NCBI RefSeq assembly: GCF_022267515.1
Contig: NZ_JAKFGB010000020.1
Span: 62,001-126,000, forward strand
Length of the DNA: 64,000 nt
Direction: 5' to 3'
Source of the DNA: Rubinisphaera margarita
Lineage (GTDB): Bacteria > Planctomycetota > Planctomycetia > Planctomycetales > Planctomycetaceae
Position 1 is the first letter of the stretch, and every line of letters begins with the position of its first letter. The translations under genes and the position numbers were made by a program. The notes below the pieces were generated by a model. That model did no database searches. It was not told the DNA's origin and worked only from the letters and a program-made list of their open reading frames with translations. Of this stretch, positions 54,400 through 63,498 are shown piece by piece.

Positions 54400-55863
54400 A
54401 TGAAAGGGTTTCTGATGCCGCTTCGCATGCTCGGTTGTCTGCTGCTTCTGTGTTCTCTCGTCATGGGACCCGTGGCCCAGGCTGCTGAGGCTCAGCCGAA
54501 TGTGTTGTTCATTGCTGTTGATGATATGAACGACTGGATCAGTCGGCTCAATGGGCATCCGCAGGGGGACACGCCGAACATCGACAGGCTCACCGAGATG
54601 GGCGTGCTCTTTTCGAAGTGCTACTGTGCGGCTCCGGCGTGTAATCCGTCGCGGGCGGCTTTGATGTGCGGGCGGCGGCCGTCGACGACCGGGATCTACT
54701 TCAACGGCACGCCGTGGAAGCCGGCGCTGGAGAGCATGACGACGCTGCCCCAGCACTTCCAGAAGAGCGGCTACTACGCCCTCGGCTCCGGCAAGATCTA
54801 TCACGGCGGCCATCCGCCCTCCTGGGATGAATACGCTCCGTCGAAGGAGAAGCACACGTTCGGAGCCGACTTCAAGTGGCCGCACAACGTGAATGGCCTC
54901 GACAAGTCGCATTTCGACTGGGGCCCGGTTCCGCAGCAGGCAAGCGAAATGCCCGACAGCAAAACTGCTGACTGGGTGATTGAGCAGCTGAATAAAGAAT
55001 GGGATCAGCCCGTCTTCCTGGCCTGTGGATTCACGCGGCCGCATCTGCCGTGGTTCGTGCCGCAGGAGTACTTCGACAAGTATCCCCTCGATGAGATCCA
55101 GCTGCCGGAAGTCAAAGAGGGTGACTTGAACGACATTCCCGCTCCGGGGAAGAAGATGGCGCGTCCCGACGGGGATCATGCCGCCGTCGTGAAGGGGGAC
55201 GAATGGAAGAAAGCAGTGCAGGGCTATCTGGCCTCGATTTCCTTCACGGATGACATGGTCGGCCGCGTGCTCGAGGCGTACGAGAAGAGCCCGAATCGTG
55301 ACAACACGATCATCGTCTTCTGGACCGACCACGGCTGGCATCTGGGCGAGAAAGAGCACTGGCGGAAGTTTGCGCTCTGGGAAGATACGACGCATGTGCC
55401 GCTGGCGATTGTGGTGCCGGGCACGAAGAACGCCGGAGCCGTCTGCGATGTCCCCTGCAATCTGCTCGACATCTATCCGACGCTCATCGACCTGTGCGGG
55501 CTGAAGCCGAATAAGGATTTGGATGGTCAGTCGCTGGCGAAGTTTCTCGCGAATCCGAATGCAAAAGAGGATCGGTTCAGTATTACGACGCACGGGAAGA
55601 ACAATCATGCGGTCCGTTCGACTCAGGGACGGTATATCCGCTATGAAGATGGCTCGGAAGAATACTATGATCATGCCAGCGATCCGAACGAGTGGACCAA
55701 CCTCGCGGGAAAGGCGGAGTACGCCGATGTGATCGCAATGCACCGCAAGGCGCTGCCGGAAATCAATGTCGACGAAATTGGCAAAGAGGGGCAGGCGAAG
55801 AAGCGGGCTGGCAAGAATCAGAACAGCAAGAACAAGAAGAAGTCGAATTCCAAGTCGAACTGA
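54400..55863 (+). CDS. Secreted sulfatase (iduronate-2-sulfatase-like)
   Basis: 487 aa. Signal peptide (LLLLCSLVMGPVAQA-AE). Sulfatase features: metal-binding DD (residues 41-42, IAVDDMNDW), formylglycine site C81-N-P-S-R-A-A, and GRRPSTTGIY. Later motifs are YYALGSGKIYHGGH, FLACGFTRPHLPW and FWTDHGWHLGEKEHWRK. The Cys-type site needs FGE/anSME modification. The extracellular enzyme should act on sulfated polysaccharides. The C-terminal tail is Lys/Asn-rich. Planctomycetes carry many such genes. A downstream ATG at 54415 is an alternative start. Confidence 0.92.
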   Translation: MKGFLMPLRMLGCLLLLCSLVMGPVAQAAEAQPNVLFIAVDDMNDWISRLNGHPQGDTPNIDRLTEMGVLFSKCYCAAPACNPSRAALMCGRRPSTTGIYFNGTPWKPALESMTTLPQHFQKSGYYALGSGKIYHGGHPPSWDEYAPSKEKHTFGADFKWPHNVNGLDKSHFDWGPVPQQASEMPDSKTADWVIEQLNKEWDQPVFLACGFTRPHLPWFVPQEYFDKYPLDEIQLPEVKEGDLNDIPAPGKKMARPDGDHAAVVKGDEWKKAVQGYLASISFTDDMVGRVLEAYEKSPNRDNTIIVFWTDHGWHLGEKEHWRKFALWEDTTHVPLAIVVPGTKNAGAVCDVPCNLLDIYPTLIDLCGLKPNKDLDGQSLAKFLANPNAKEDRFSITTHGKNNHAVRSTQGRYIRYEDGSEEYYDHASDPNEWTNLAGKAEYADVIAMHRKALPEINVDEIGKEGQAKKRAGKNQNSKNKKKSNSKSN

Positions 55864-55873
55864 GCACCGGACT

Positions 55874-57106
55874 GTGTGGCTGATTTTCGGACTGGCGGTT
55901 ATCGCCCGTCTGGTTGCGGCTGCGGTTTTGAATATCGCCCTGGATCGGATTCCCGACCGTCAGTTTCTCATTGAGGGGGACGCGTCGGGATACTGGATTC
56001 TTGCGCATAAGATCGTGGACGGCGAAGACTTCTCGCTGTACAACCCGCCACGATACGTAATGCGAATGCCCGGCTTTCCCGCCGTGCTGGCCGGTTCGAT
56101 CGCGGTCTTCGGAGACAATCTGCACGCCGCCCGGTATCTGCTGGCGATCCTCACAAGTCTCGCCGTCTTCCCCGCCTGCTGGCTCGGTTTCCGTCATTCG
56201 AAATGGGCCGGTTATCTGGCGGGGCTCATTGTCGCGGTGATGCCGTCGTTCGTGGCATTTTCGGTCACGATCCTCAGCGAATGTCTGTTCGCGGTCGCGA
56301 TCATCTGGAATATCTGGGCGATGGTCCGCTGGATGGAAGCCGACTCAAACTGGGAAAGCCAGCTCGGCTGGGCGGCTCTCACCGGAGCGCTGGGGGCAAT
56401 CGCAGTTTACATTCGCCCGAGCTGGCTGCTGTTTCCGCTAGCGATGGTCCCAATCATCGTGCTCTGGTCGAAAGCGAAGCTCTCGATGCGGCTCTTCTCG
56501 CCGCTGGCGATGGCGGCCTGTCTGTTGGTGACGCTGCTCCCATGGGGGATTCGCAATCAACAGGTGACGGGGCATTTCGTGCTGACGACGTTGTGGATGG
56601 GGCCGAGTCTGTACGACGGGCTGCATCCCCAGGCGACCGGCGACAGTGACATGACGTTCTTCGAGCAGGACAGGGTGCTCGAGCGGATGAGCGAATACGA
56701 GATGAACCAGCATTACAAAGACCTGGCTCTCGAGTTCGCGAAGGCAAATCCGAGCCGGGCGTTCGAGCTGGGGCTGATCAAACTGGAGCGATACTGGAAC
56801 CTGCTCCCCAACGCGGCTCAGTTTCAGCACCCCGGAATTCGCTGGATTCTGGCCCTCTCGGCTATCTTTCTGTTTGCCGGGGCAATTTATGGCGTCTGGG
56901 TGATGCGGATGTCGCTGGGGTTCGTCTTCCTCTGTACCCTGCCTATCGTGTATTTTTCCGCTCTGCACACGCTGTTCGTCAGTTCGCTGCGATATCGGCT
57001 GCCGGCGGAGTACTCGCTGGCTGTGATTACGGCGATCGGATGGATCGCGCTGGCGGAACGATTCCGCCGCACGAAATCGGAACAGCCACAGACCACCACC
57101 GACTGA
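55874..57106 (+). CDS. Membrane glycosyltransferase, GT-C fold, putative
   Basis: 410 aa from GTG at 55874, 10 bp after the sulfatase stop. An in-frame ATG at 55766 would lie inside the sulfatase gene, and its extra residues are Arg-rich read-through of another frame. Nine to eleven helices; the first periplasmic loop has FLIEGDASGYWILAHKIVDGEDFS, with Asp (GDASGYW) at the catalytic place of GT-C enzymes. RYVMRMPGFPAVLA and a late LHTLFVSSLRYRLPAEYSL follow. Probably uses a polyprenyl-linked sugar. Close spacing suggests co-transcription with the sulfatase. Confidence 0.75.
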   Translation: MWLIFGLAVIARLVAAAVLNIALDRIPDRQFLIEGDASGYWILAHKIVDGEDFSLYNPPRYVMRMPGFPAVLAGSIAVFGDNLHAARYLLAILTSLAVFPACWLGFRHSKWAGYLAGLIVAVMPSFVAFSVTILSECLFAVAIIWNIWAMVRWMEADSNWESQLGWAALTGALGAIAVYIRPSWLLFPLAMVPIIVLWSKAKLSMRLFSPLAMAACLLVTLLPWGIRNQQVTGHFVLTTLWMGPSLYDGLHPQATGDSDMTFFEQDRVLERMSEYEMNQHYKDLALEFAKANPSRAFELGLIKLERYWNLLPNAAQFQHPGIRWILALSAIFLFAGAIYGVWVMRMSLGFVFLCTLPIVYFSALHTLFVSSLRYRLPAEYSLAVITAIGWIALAERFRRTKSEQPQTTTD

Positions 57107-57332
57107 GTTTCCGTCGCTCGACGGACCAGTTTCGACAGTTGAACAGGGACGTTCCATGTCGCGACAGACCTCTCTCCTGCCTCCGCAGAGCTTCGGGTTC
57201 GCCGCTGGAATTCCCTTCCGAACCGCGATTGGCAGCGTTGCGCGAGCCGATTGCGTCGATACTTTCCCAAGAGCCTGTTGTGTCGCAAGTTGCGGCAGCA
57301 CGATGTTTTGACCCTCGGGATATTCCGGCCAG

Positions 57333-60300
57333 ATGCGTTTCCGCCGATTCAGATCGAAGCCTCCACGCGAGGCCCAGCCGCAAAAGCTGCCGCGGCGGCG
57401 CTCGTGGTTTGGCTTCTTCGGCGAGTCGCTAATTGGCTTCATCTTTTGTGCCGCCATTATCGCGGCGGTCGGTCTGGGCGTCGTGATGTGGGGCTGGTCT
57501 CAACGGGACCATTATCTCACGCAGGAGATCCGCAAGGCTCTCAAGACGAAGTTCCCCGAAGCGGAAATTGAATTCGCTTCGGCCGAGTTCGATCAGCGGG
57601 GACGGATTGTCGTTTCCGACTTTCGTCTAGCTCCGGAACCGGGGGCTCAACCCATCTTTGCCGCTCCAGGAATTCGCATCACGGTCGATCGAGATCTGTT
57701 GCTCAAGCAGCAGAAGGTCGATGTGCAGACAGTGGAGCTTGATCGACCCGAGTTGACCATCATTCGTCGCCCGGATGGTTCGTGGAACTGGGAGCAGTTT
57801 GCGACCGCTGGCGGGGAAGACGTCGCTTTGCCGTTGATTCGCATCCGCGATGCGGGCATCGTCCTGCAGTGGGAGCACGAGCAGTTCAGTCGGGCGATGC
57901 GGCTGAAGATCGACGCCGTCGATACGGACCTGATCCCGATCGCCCGGCATCAGTACCGGTTCTCCGGAATTGGTCGCGAAGAGATGCTGGGAGCTTCGCA
58001 GTTCTACGGCGAGATCGATGTGCTGCACAAAACATGGGATCTGTCCGGCGAACTGTCGCAGTTGAGAATCGACCAGCCGCTCCTCGAAGCGGCGGCGATG
58101 ATCTCGCCGGAAGCCAGTCGGGTCGTGACTCAGCTGCAGTCAGGCAATCGGTCGTCGGAAGCTTCCCCCGGGAAGTTCGCCAGGGGCGAGGCTCTCGAGG
58201 ATCGCACGGTTCTGGTGGATGCTGTCCCGAAAACAGCCGAGACGTCGCTCGAACTGACTGCGAGCCTGCAATTTCATTCCTCGCGCGAAGCGGGGAAGCC
58301 GCCCGAGTATTCCGCTTTCGCGAAGCTCGTTAATGGACGCTTCCGTCATCCCGATCTGCCCGTTCCGCTGGATCAGATTCGGGGCAGCGTAGCCGTCGAT
58401 GGTCTCGGAATGCGGATTGATGACATGCTGGTCGCCTCCGGGAAGACATCGGTGCGGCTATCGGGAGCCTGGGGCTGGCAGCAGGGGCTTCTGCCGGTTC
58501 ACGTGAACGAGGGAATTGACGTCTCGCTCATCAACTACGCGGTGACCCCGGAAGTTCGCGATTTTCTGCCGAAGAGCCTGCAGAATGTTTACGACGAACT
58601 CCAGCCTCGTGGCAGCATGAGTGCCAATCTGAGACTAATTCGCAAACCCGACGCCACGGTCGGAGCCAGTCTCGTCAATGCGACCGTTCACGAAGGGAAC
58701 GTGCAGCATGAGATGTTCGCCTATCCGGTGCACGACATCAAAGGCACGATCACACGTACCGACGACGATGAAGGTCCCGAAACGTGGGCACTGGACTTCA
58801 CCGGTCTGGCTGGCGACCGTCCGGTCAAGGTGACGGGCACAGTCATCGATCCTGGTCCGGAGTGTGAAACGGTGATCGACATCACCACGGAAAAGATCGC
58901 CGTCGACGAACAGTTCTATCGCGCCCTCAACGACAAGCAGCGGGAAGTCGTACGGTATCTGGAACTGGCGGGAACAGCCGACGTTCATTGTGTGATTCTG
59001 CGAAAACTGAGCAGCGGCCGGAAGCCAATTGTCCGGCTCGCGATTGATCTGTACGACGGCAGCATGCGAGTCAAAGCCTTCCCGCTCGCGATTCGCAACA
59101 TCTCCGGCCATCTGTTGTTCGATGAAACCGGCTGGCAGTTCACTCGCGTGATGGGAACGCACGGCGAAACTCCGCTTCGCGGATACGGCACCGTCGTTCC
59201 GGTTGGAAAAGAGTGGAAGCTCGAAATGAATGTGAGTGCCAAGGATGCTCAGTTCGATCGCGAACTCTATCTGGCGACAAAACAAGCGGGCGACGAGTTC
59301 GTTCGTGTCTGGGATCTCTTACGGCCCCGCGGTTCGTTCGATCTCGATTTGCGGCTCAACTGGACGACGGGGCAGAAGGTGGTCACTGAGATTCCGTTGA
59401 TGAAGTTGAAGAACTGCGAGATCAACCCGACTGCATTCCCGTATCGGCTGACCGAACTCGAGTCGACGGTCACCATGGGGCGAGACTATTCGGTGGCGTT
59501 CCAGAATCTGACCGCGCGGCATGATCAGTGTCGTGTGGAAACATCGGGTTCGTTCACGCCACACCCGGGGTACTGGCAACTGCGGTTTGAGCACATCGAC
59601 GTTGACGATCTGTTCCCGAACCACGAGTTCCTGGCGGCGCTGCCTGGACGGATGCGGGAGATTCTGGAAACCGCTCGCTTGCGTGATCCCGTTTCGCTGG
59701 CCGGGCAGGTGGAGTTCAAAGGGGACTACACAGGAGCTTCGGTCACCGCGGCCTGGGATGGGCAGGTCGTGCTCAATCAGGCGGATCTTTATCTCGGACT
59801 GGACGCGAACGATGTCAGCGGAACGGTGACCATGGCGGGTCGGATGGATCGGAACGGCATTGTGGTCGCTCCGGTCGGCAAGCTGGCGATCGACTCCTGC
59901 TGGGTGATGGGGTATCACGTCACCGATGTGCACGGGCCCTTCGTTATCACCGAAAACAAAATGACCATCGGCTCCCCCAAAATGTTTGAAGGGGAAGAAG
60001 CGACCGAGGAATGGGCGACCGTTTCCCGGGAAGAACGCGTGACCGGCCGAATCTTTGGAGGAGAACTCTTCCTCGATCTGCTGGTCCATCGCACGCCGAC
60101 GATGCCCTATCTCCTGCGGTGTACTTTGAGCAGAGCCAATCTCGAGCAGTGGGCGATCGAGAGCAATTACGGACAGGCCAACATCCGTGGCGAGATGAAC
60201 GGTTACATCGATCTGGCCGGCGACGCCGTTTCCACACGCCAAATGATGGGCAACGGGCGACTGCTCATCAGTCCGGCGGCTCTCTATGAAGTGCCGGTCC

Positions 60301-60767
60301 TGTTCCAGATGTTCCAGTCCCTGCGGTTTGCTCCGGCAGACGACACCGCATTCCGCCATGCCTACGCCGAGTTTCGTGTGCTGGATGAGAAGTTCGTCTT
60401 CGACGAAATTGGTCTGCTCGGCGACACGATGAGTCTGTTCGGCCAGGGGCACATCCGCTTTGACCGGACGATCGACTTCGACTTCGTCTATCGTCCTCCA
60501 CGTCGCGGCGGCATCAATCTGGCGAGCCAGGTCATGAGCCGCCTCGAAGGCGTGCTGCCTGTTCTGTTTACGGTCGATGTCGATGGTACGGTCGATGTGC
60601 CCCGAATTACGGTCAACGACGGCATGCGGGAAACCCTCCGTGGCTTCCGCCGGCTGCTGGAACAGGCCCCGGGCAACATCCGGCCGCCGAAGATCCTGCC
60701 ACCACCACGGGTCCAGATCCCCCAATCGAACCCGGCGAATCCCGCCGGGGTGCCGATGGCTCCGTAG
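57333..60767 (+). CDS. Very large AsmA-like membrane protein, 1144 aa
   Basis: An N-terminal helix (residues about 33-52, FIFCAAIIAAVGLGVVMWGW) follows a basic tail. Then about 1050 residues of repetitive beta strands, with AsmA-like elements such as the start 'YLTQEIRKALKTKFPEAEIEFASAEFDQRGRIVVSDFRL' and 'VELDRPELTIIRRPDGSWNWEQF'. A late 'GMIDLAG'-type segment GEMNGYIDLAGDAVSTRQMMGNGRLLIS fits the AsmA/TamB/YhdP bridge-protein fold, which moves phospholipids to the outer membrane. A Pro-rich tail ends it. The exact start and function are inferred. Confidence 0.7.
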   Translation: MRFRRFRSKPPREAQPQKLPRRRSWFGFFGESLIGFIFCAAIIAAVGLGVVMWGWSQRDHYLTQEIRKALKTKFPEAEIEFASAEFDQRGRIVVSDFRLAPEPGAQPIFAAPGIRITVDRDLLLKQQKVDVQTVELDRPELTIIRRPDGSWNWEQFATAGGEDVALPLIRIRDAGIVLQWEHEQFSRAMRLKIDAVDTDLIPIARHQYRFSGIGREEMLGASQFYGEIDVLHKTWDLSGELSQLRIDQPLLEAAAMISPEASRVVTQLQSGNRSSEASPGKFARGEALEDRTVLVDAVPKTAETSLELTASLQFHSSREAGKPPEYSAFAKLVNGRFRHPDLPVPLDQIRGSVAVDGLGMRIDDMLVASGKTSVRLSGAWGWQQGLLPVHVNEGIDVSLINYAVTPEVRDFLPKSLQNVYDELQPRGSMSANLRLIRKPDATVGASLVNATVHEGNVQHEMFAYPVHDIKGTITRTDDDEGPETWALDFTGLAGDRPVKVTGTVIDPGPECETVIDITTEKIAVDEQFYRALNDKQREVVRYLELAGTADVHCVILRKLSSGRKPIVRLAIDLYDGSMRVKAFPLAIRNISGHLLFDETGWQFTRVMGTHGETPLRGYGTVVPVGKEWKLEMNVSAKDAQFDRELYLATKQAGDEFVRVWDLLRPRGSFDLDLRLNWTTGQKVVTEIPLMKLKNCEINPTAFPYRLTELESTVTMGRDYSVAFQNLTARHDQCRVETSGSFTPHPGYWQLRFEHIDVDDLFPNHEFLAALPGRMREILETARLRDPVSLAGQVEFKGDYTGASVTAAWDGQVVLNQADLYLGLDANDVSGTVTMAGRMDRNGIVVAPVGKLAIDSCWVMGYHVTDVHGPFVITENKMTIGSPKMFEGEEATEEWATVSREERVTGRIFGGELFLDLLVHRTPTMPYLLRCTLSRANLEQWAIESNYGQANIRGEMNGYIDLAGDAVSTRQMMGNGRLLISPAALYEVPVLFQMFQSLRFAPADDTAFRHAYAEFRVLDEKFVFDEIGLLGDTMSLFGQGHIRFDRTIDFDFVYRPPRRGGINLASQVMSRLEGVLPVLFTVDVDGTVDVPRITVNDGMRETLRGFRRLLEQAPGNIRPPKILPPPRVQIPQSNPANPAGVPMAP

Positions 60768-60851
60768 AGCGATCCATTTCAGGAACGCTCAGTGCTTCTC
60801 GAAGACCGTGGTCGCCGGGCCCGAATCGACCGGGCGACCCCTCTTCTGCTC

Positions 60852-60868
60852 GCTGCCAAGATGGCAGC
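60852..60868. promoter_or_regulatory. Putative activator site upstream of groEL2 (GCTGCCA-AGA-TGGCAGC)
   Basis: A palindrome with 7-bp arms centred 93 bp upstream of the -24 GG of the groEL2 promoter. Its core TGCCA-(A)-(G)-ATGGCA is the same as at groES apart from one base in the centre. Confidence 0.6.
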
Positions 60869-60951
60869 TGTCCCGGTCCACGAGGTGTCCTCCAGGCGGC
60901 CCCCGCACGGAAACCGCTGTAAAACATGGATTTCTGCCCTCTTTTTCGCTC

Positions 60952-60966
60952 TGGCACGTGAGTTGC
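60952..60966 (+). promoter_or_regulatory. Sigma-54 (-24/-12) promoter of groEL2
   Basis: TGGCACG-TGAG-TTGC, with GG at 60953-60954 and GC at 60965-60966, predicted start near 60978. The leader to the GTG is about 196 nt. With the palindrome it accounts for the 60768-61173 gap; I see no other feature there. Confidence 0.83.
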
Positions 60967-61173
60967 GTTCTTGTCGGGCGCTAGAGAAGTAATGTGCCAA
61001 TCCTGCAGCCCGACTGTGGGGTCGTGCCATTTCTGTGTAGACCTTTGATGGGCTGGTCGTCCGGACGCTCAGTGCGAAACGAACCGGGAGTCAACGGACA
61101 CAGCGGCGGTCGATTACGGCAAGCGATCGAATATAAAACTGGGTTTTGGAATCTGAAGTAGTGAGGAAAAGCC

Positions 61174-62886
61174 GTGGCTAAATTGTTGAGCTTTGATGAA
61201 GATGCGCGAAAGCAGCTCCTGGAAGGAGTGACCAAACTCGCAAACGCCGTCAGCAGCACGCTGGGGCCTCGCGGACGGAACGCTGTGCTGGACAAAGGCT
61301 GGGGCGCTCCCAAGGTCACCAAAGACGGCGTAACCGTGGCCGAAGACATCGAACTGGAAGACAAGTTCCAGAACTGTGGCGTTCAGCTCGTTAAGGAAGT
61401 CGCTTCCAAGACGGGTGACGTTGCTGGCGACGGCACCACGACTGCTACGGTCCTGGCCGAAGCATTGTTTCGCTCTGGTCTGAAGTACATCGCCGCGGGA
61501 GCCGATGCCATGTCGCTCAGCCGCGGTATGCAGAAAGCTGTCACGGCTGTCACCGAGCATCTCAGCTCGATGTCCAAGCCCGTGAAGGCCAACGATCGCG
61601 ACGCCATCAAGACGGTTGCTTCGATTGCCGGGAATAACAATCCGGAAGTCGGCGAGATTCTCGCAGACGCACTGCTGAAGGTTGGTAAAGACGGCGTGAT
61701 CACGATCGAAGAAGGCCGTCATATGACGACCGAAGTCGATCTGGTCGAAGGGATGCAGTTCGACCGCGGGTTCCTGTCGCCGCACTTCGTGACCGACCAG
61801 GACAAGCAGACTGTCGAACTCGAAAACTGTCGCATTCTCATTCACGAAGAGAAGATCAGCAGCGCGAAGCTGCTCGTTCCTCTGCTCGAAAAAGTCTCTC
61901 AGGCCAATGTGCCGCTGCTGATCATCGCTGAAGATATCGACGGCGAAGCACTGGCTACGCTGGTCGTGAACAAGCTTCGCGGCATCCTGCGGGTTGTCGC
62001 CGTCAAGGCTCCGGGCTATGGCGACCGCCGCAAGGCAATGCTGGAAGACCTCGCAATTCTGACCAAGGGAACCGCCCTGTTCAAAGATCTGGGTGTGAAC
62101 CTCGAAACGGTCGAAGTGAAGGATCTCGGCGTCGCCAAGAAGATCCTGATCAGCTCCGACAAAACGACCGTCATCGAAGGGGCCGGTTCGAAGGCTTCGA
62201 TCGAAGGTCGTGCCGAACAGATTCGCCGCGAGATCGAAGCGACCGATTCGGAGTACGATCGTGAGAAGCTGCAGGAGCGTCTGGCCAAACTGGCTGGCGG
62301 CGTCGCTCAGATTCGCGTCGGAGCAGCGACTGAAACCGAAATGAAGGAAAAGAAGGACCTCGTCGACGACGCACTGGCTGCGACCCGTGCCGCCATCGAA
62401 GAAGGCGTGGTTCCCGGCGGCGGAACAGCTCTGCTGCGTTGTCGCGATGCCGTTCAGGGGCTGAAGCTCAAGGGTGACGAAGCTCTGGGAGCTCAGCTGG
62501 TCGAAGGCGTGCTGGAAATGCCGCTGCGGAAGATCGCTGAAAACGCCGGCCAGGACGGTTCTGTTGTTGCCAACCGTGTCCGCAAGGGTAAGGGCAAGGC
62601 CTACGGCTACGATGCTCTGAACGATCGCTACGGCGATATGTATGAGTTCGGTGTCGTCGATCCCGCCAAGGTGGTTCGCACCGCTCTGCAGAACGCATCG
62701 AGCGTCGCTTCGCTGCTGATGACCACCGACTCGATCGTCGTCGATGCACCGGCTCCGGAAGCCGATCACCATGACGACCATCATCACGACATGGGCGGCG
62801 GAATGCCGGGCATGGGCGGTATGGGTGGCATGGGTGGAATGCCAGGTATGGGTGGCATGCCGGGCATGGGCGGCATGGGCTTCTAG
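61174..62886 (+). CDS. groEL: Chaperonin GroEL (paralogue 2) with His/Asp-rich and Gly-Met-rich tail
   Basis: 570 aa, start GTG at 61174 after GAGGAAAAG. Core motifs match GroEL: GDGTTTAT, TKDGVTVAEDIE, and EEGVVPGGGTALLR. The tail DHHDDHHHDMGG is followed by a (GGM)n-type run, longer than the E. coli tail. A His/Asp cluster just before the GGM tail could bind metal. It has no groES upstream of its own (the next groES is 173 bp downstream) and is driven by a sigma-54-type promoter. Confidence 0.97.
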   Translation: MAKLLSFDEDARKQLLEGVTKLANAVSSTLGPRGRNAVLDKGWGAPKVTKDGVTVAEDIELEDKFQNCGVQLVKEVASKTGDVAGDGTTTATVLAEALFRSGLKYIAAGADAMSLSRGMQKAVTAVTEHLSSMSKPVKANDRDAIKTVASIAGNNNPEVGEILADALLKVGKDGVITIEEGRHMTTEVDLVEGMQFDRGFLSPHFVTDQDKQTVELENCRILIHEEKISSAKLLVPLLEKVSQANVPLLIIAEDIDGEALATLVVNKLRGILRVVAVKAPGYGDRRKAMLEDLAILTKGTALFKDLGVNLETVEVKDLGVAKKILISSDKTTVIEGAGSKASIEGRAEQIRREIEATDSEYDREKLQERLAKLAGGVAQIRVGAATETEMKEKKDLVDDALAATRAAIEEGVVPGGGTALLRCRDAVQGLKLKGDEALGAQLVEGVLEMPLRKIAENAGQDGSVVANRVRKGKGKAYGYDALNDRYGDMYEFGVVDPAKVVRTALQNASSVASLLMTTDSIVVDAPAPEADHHDDHHHDMGGGMPGMGGMGGMGGMPGMGGMPGMGGMGF

Positions 62887-62897
62887 GCTCGTGAAAG

Positions 62898-62979
62898 AGC
62901 GATGACACTGGCAGAGCCAGTGTCATCGCTCCGAAGTCAGGGGGTTCCGTCGCACTGGCGGAGCCAGTGGCGTCCCACC
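62898..62979. repeat. Tandem palindromic repeats after groEL2
   Basis: AGCGATGACACTGGC-AGA-GCCAGTGTCATCGCT (62898-62930) is a perfect 15-bp stem. A second, less perfect hairpin with the same GCACTGGC/GCCAGTG tip lies at about 62943-62979. No T-run. The stems may end or stabilise the groEL2 message, or they may be a dispersed palindromic element. Confidence 0.6.
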
Positions 62980-63059
62980 AGTAAGAACACAGAATCAACG
63001 GTTCTCGCGGGAACCAATTCGAATAAAAGTCAAAAGTAAATCCTAGAGGAGTTCTTTCA

Positions 63060-63347
63060 ATGCAGTTGAATCCACTTGATGACCGTGTCGTTGTGCAGCC
63101 TGTTGAAGCTGAAGAAGTGACCGCTGGCGGTATCGTGCTGCCAGATTCGGCCAAGGAAAAGCCGCAGCGCGGCAAGGTTGTTGCTGTCGGTCCAGGTCGT
63201 CTGCTCGAAAGTGGCGAACGTTGTGCCGTGGCTGTCGCCAAGGGTGACGAAGTTCTGTATGGCAAGTACGGCGGGACCGACATCGAAGTCGAAGGCACCG
63301 AGTACAAGATTCTCCGGGAAAGCGACATCCTGGCCAAGGTTGTCTAG
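63060..63347 (+). CDS. groES: Co-chaperonin GroES (2)
   Basis: 95 aa: LNPLDDRVVVQPVEAEEVTAGGIVLPDSAKEKPQRGKVVAVGPG, with mobile loop EEVTAGGIVLPD. It ends YKILRESDILAKVV. AGGAG lies 9 bases before the ATG. It lies 151 bp before groEL3, forming a second groES-groEL pair. Confidence 0.96.
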   Translation: MQLNPLDDRVVVQPVEAEEVTAGGIVLPDSAKEKPQRGKVVAVGPGRLLESGERCAVAVAKGDEVLYGKYGGTDIEVEGTEYKILRESDILAKVV

Positions 63348-63498
63348 TCGACATCGCTCAAGGGCATCCACCGGTCAACTGCGGTGGATGCCTCTCCAGG
63401 CCTGTCGCTATTCCAGGTTGTGCGAGAACTGTTCATCGAAAAAAACAAACGCCGGTCCCGCTTAAACGCTCCGGCGGTGCACATTGAGGAGATACAAC

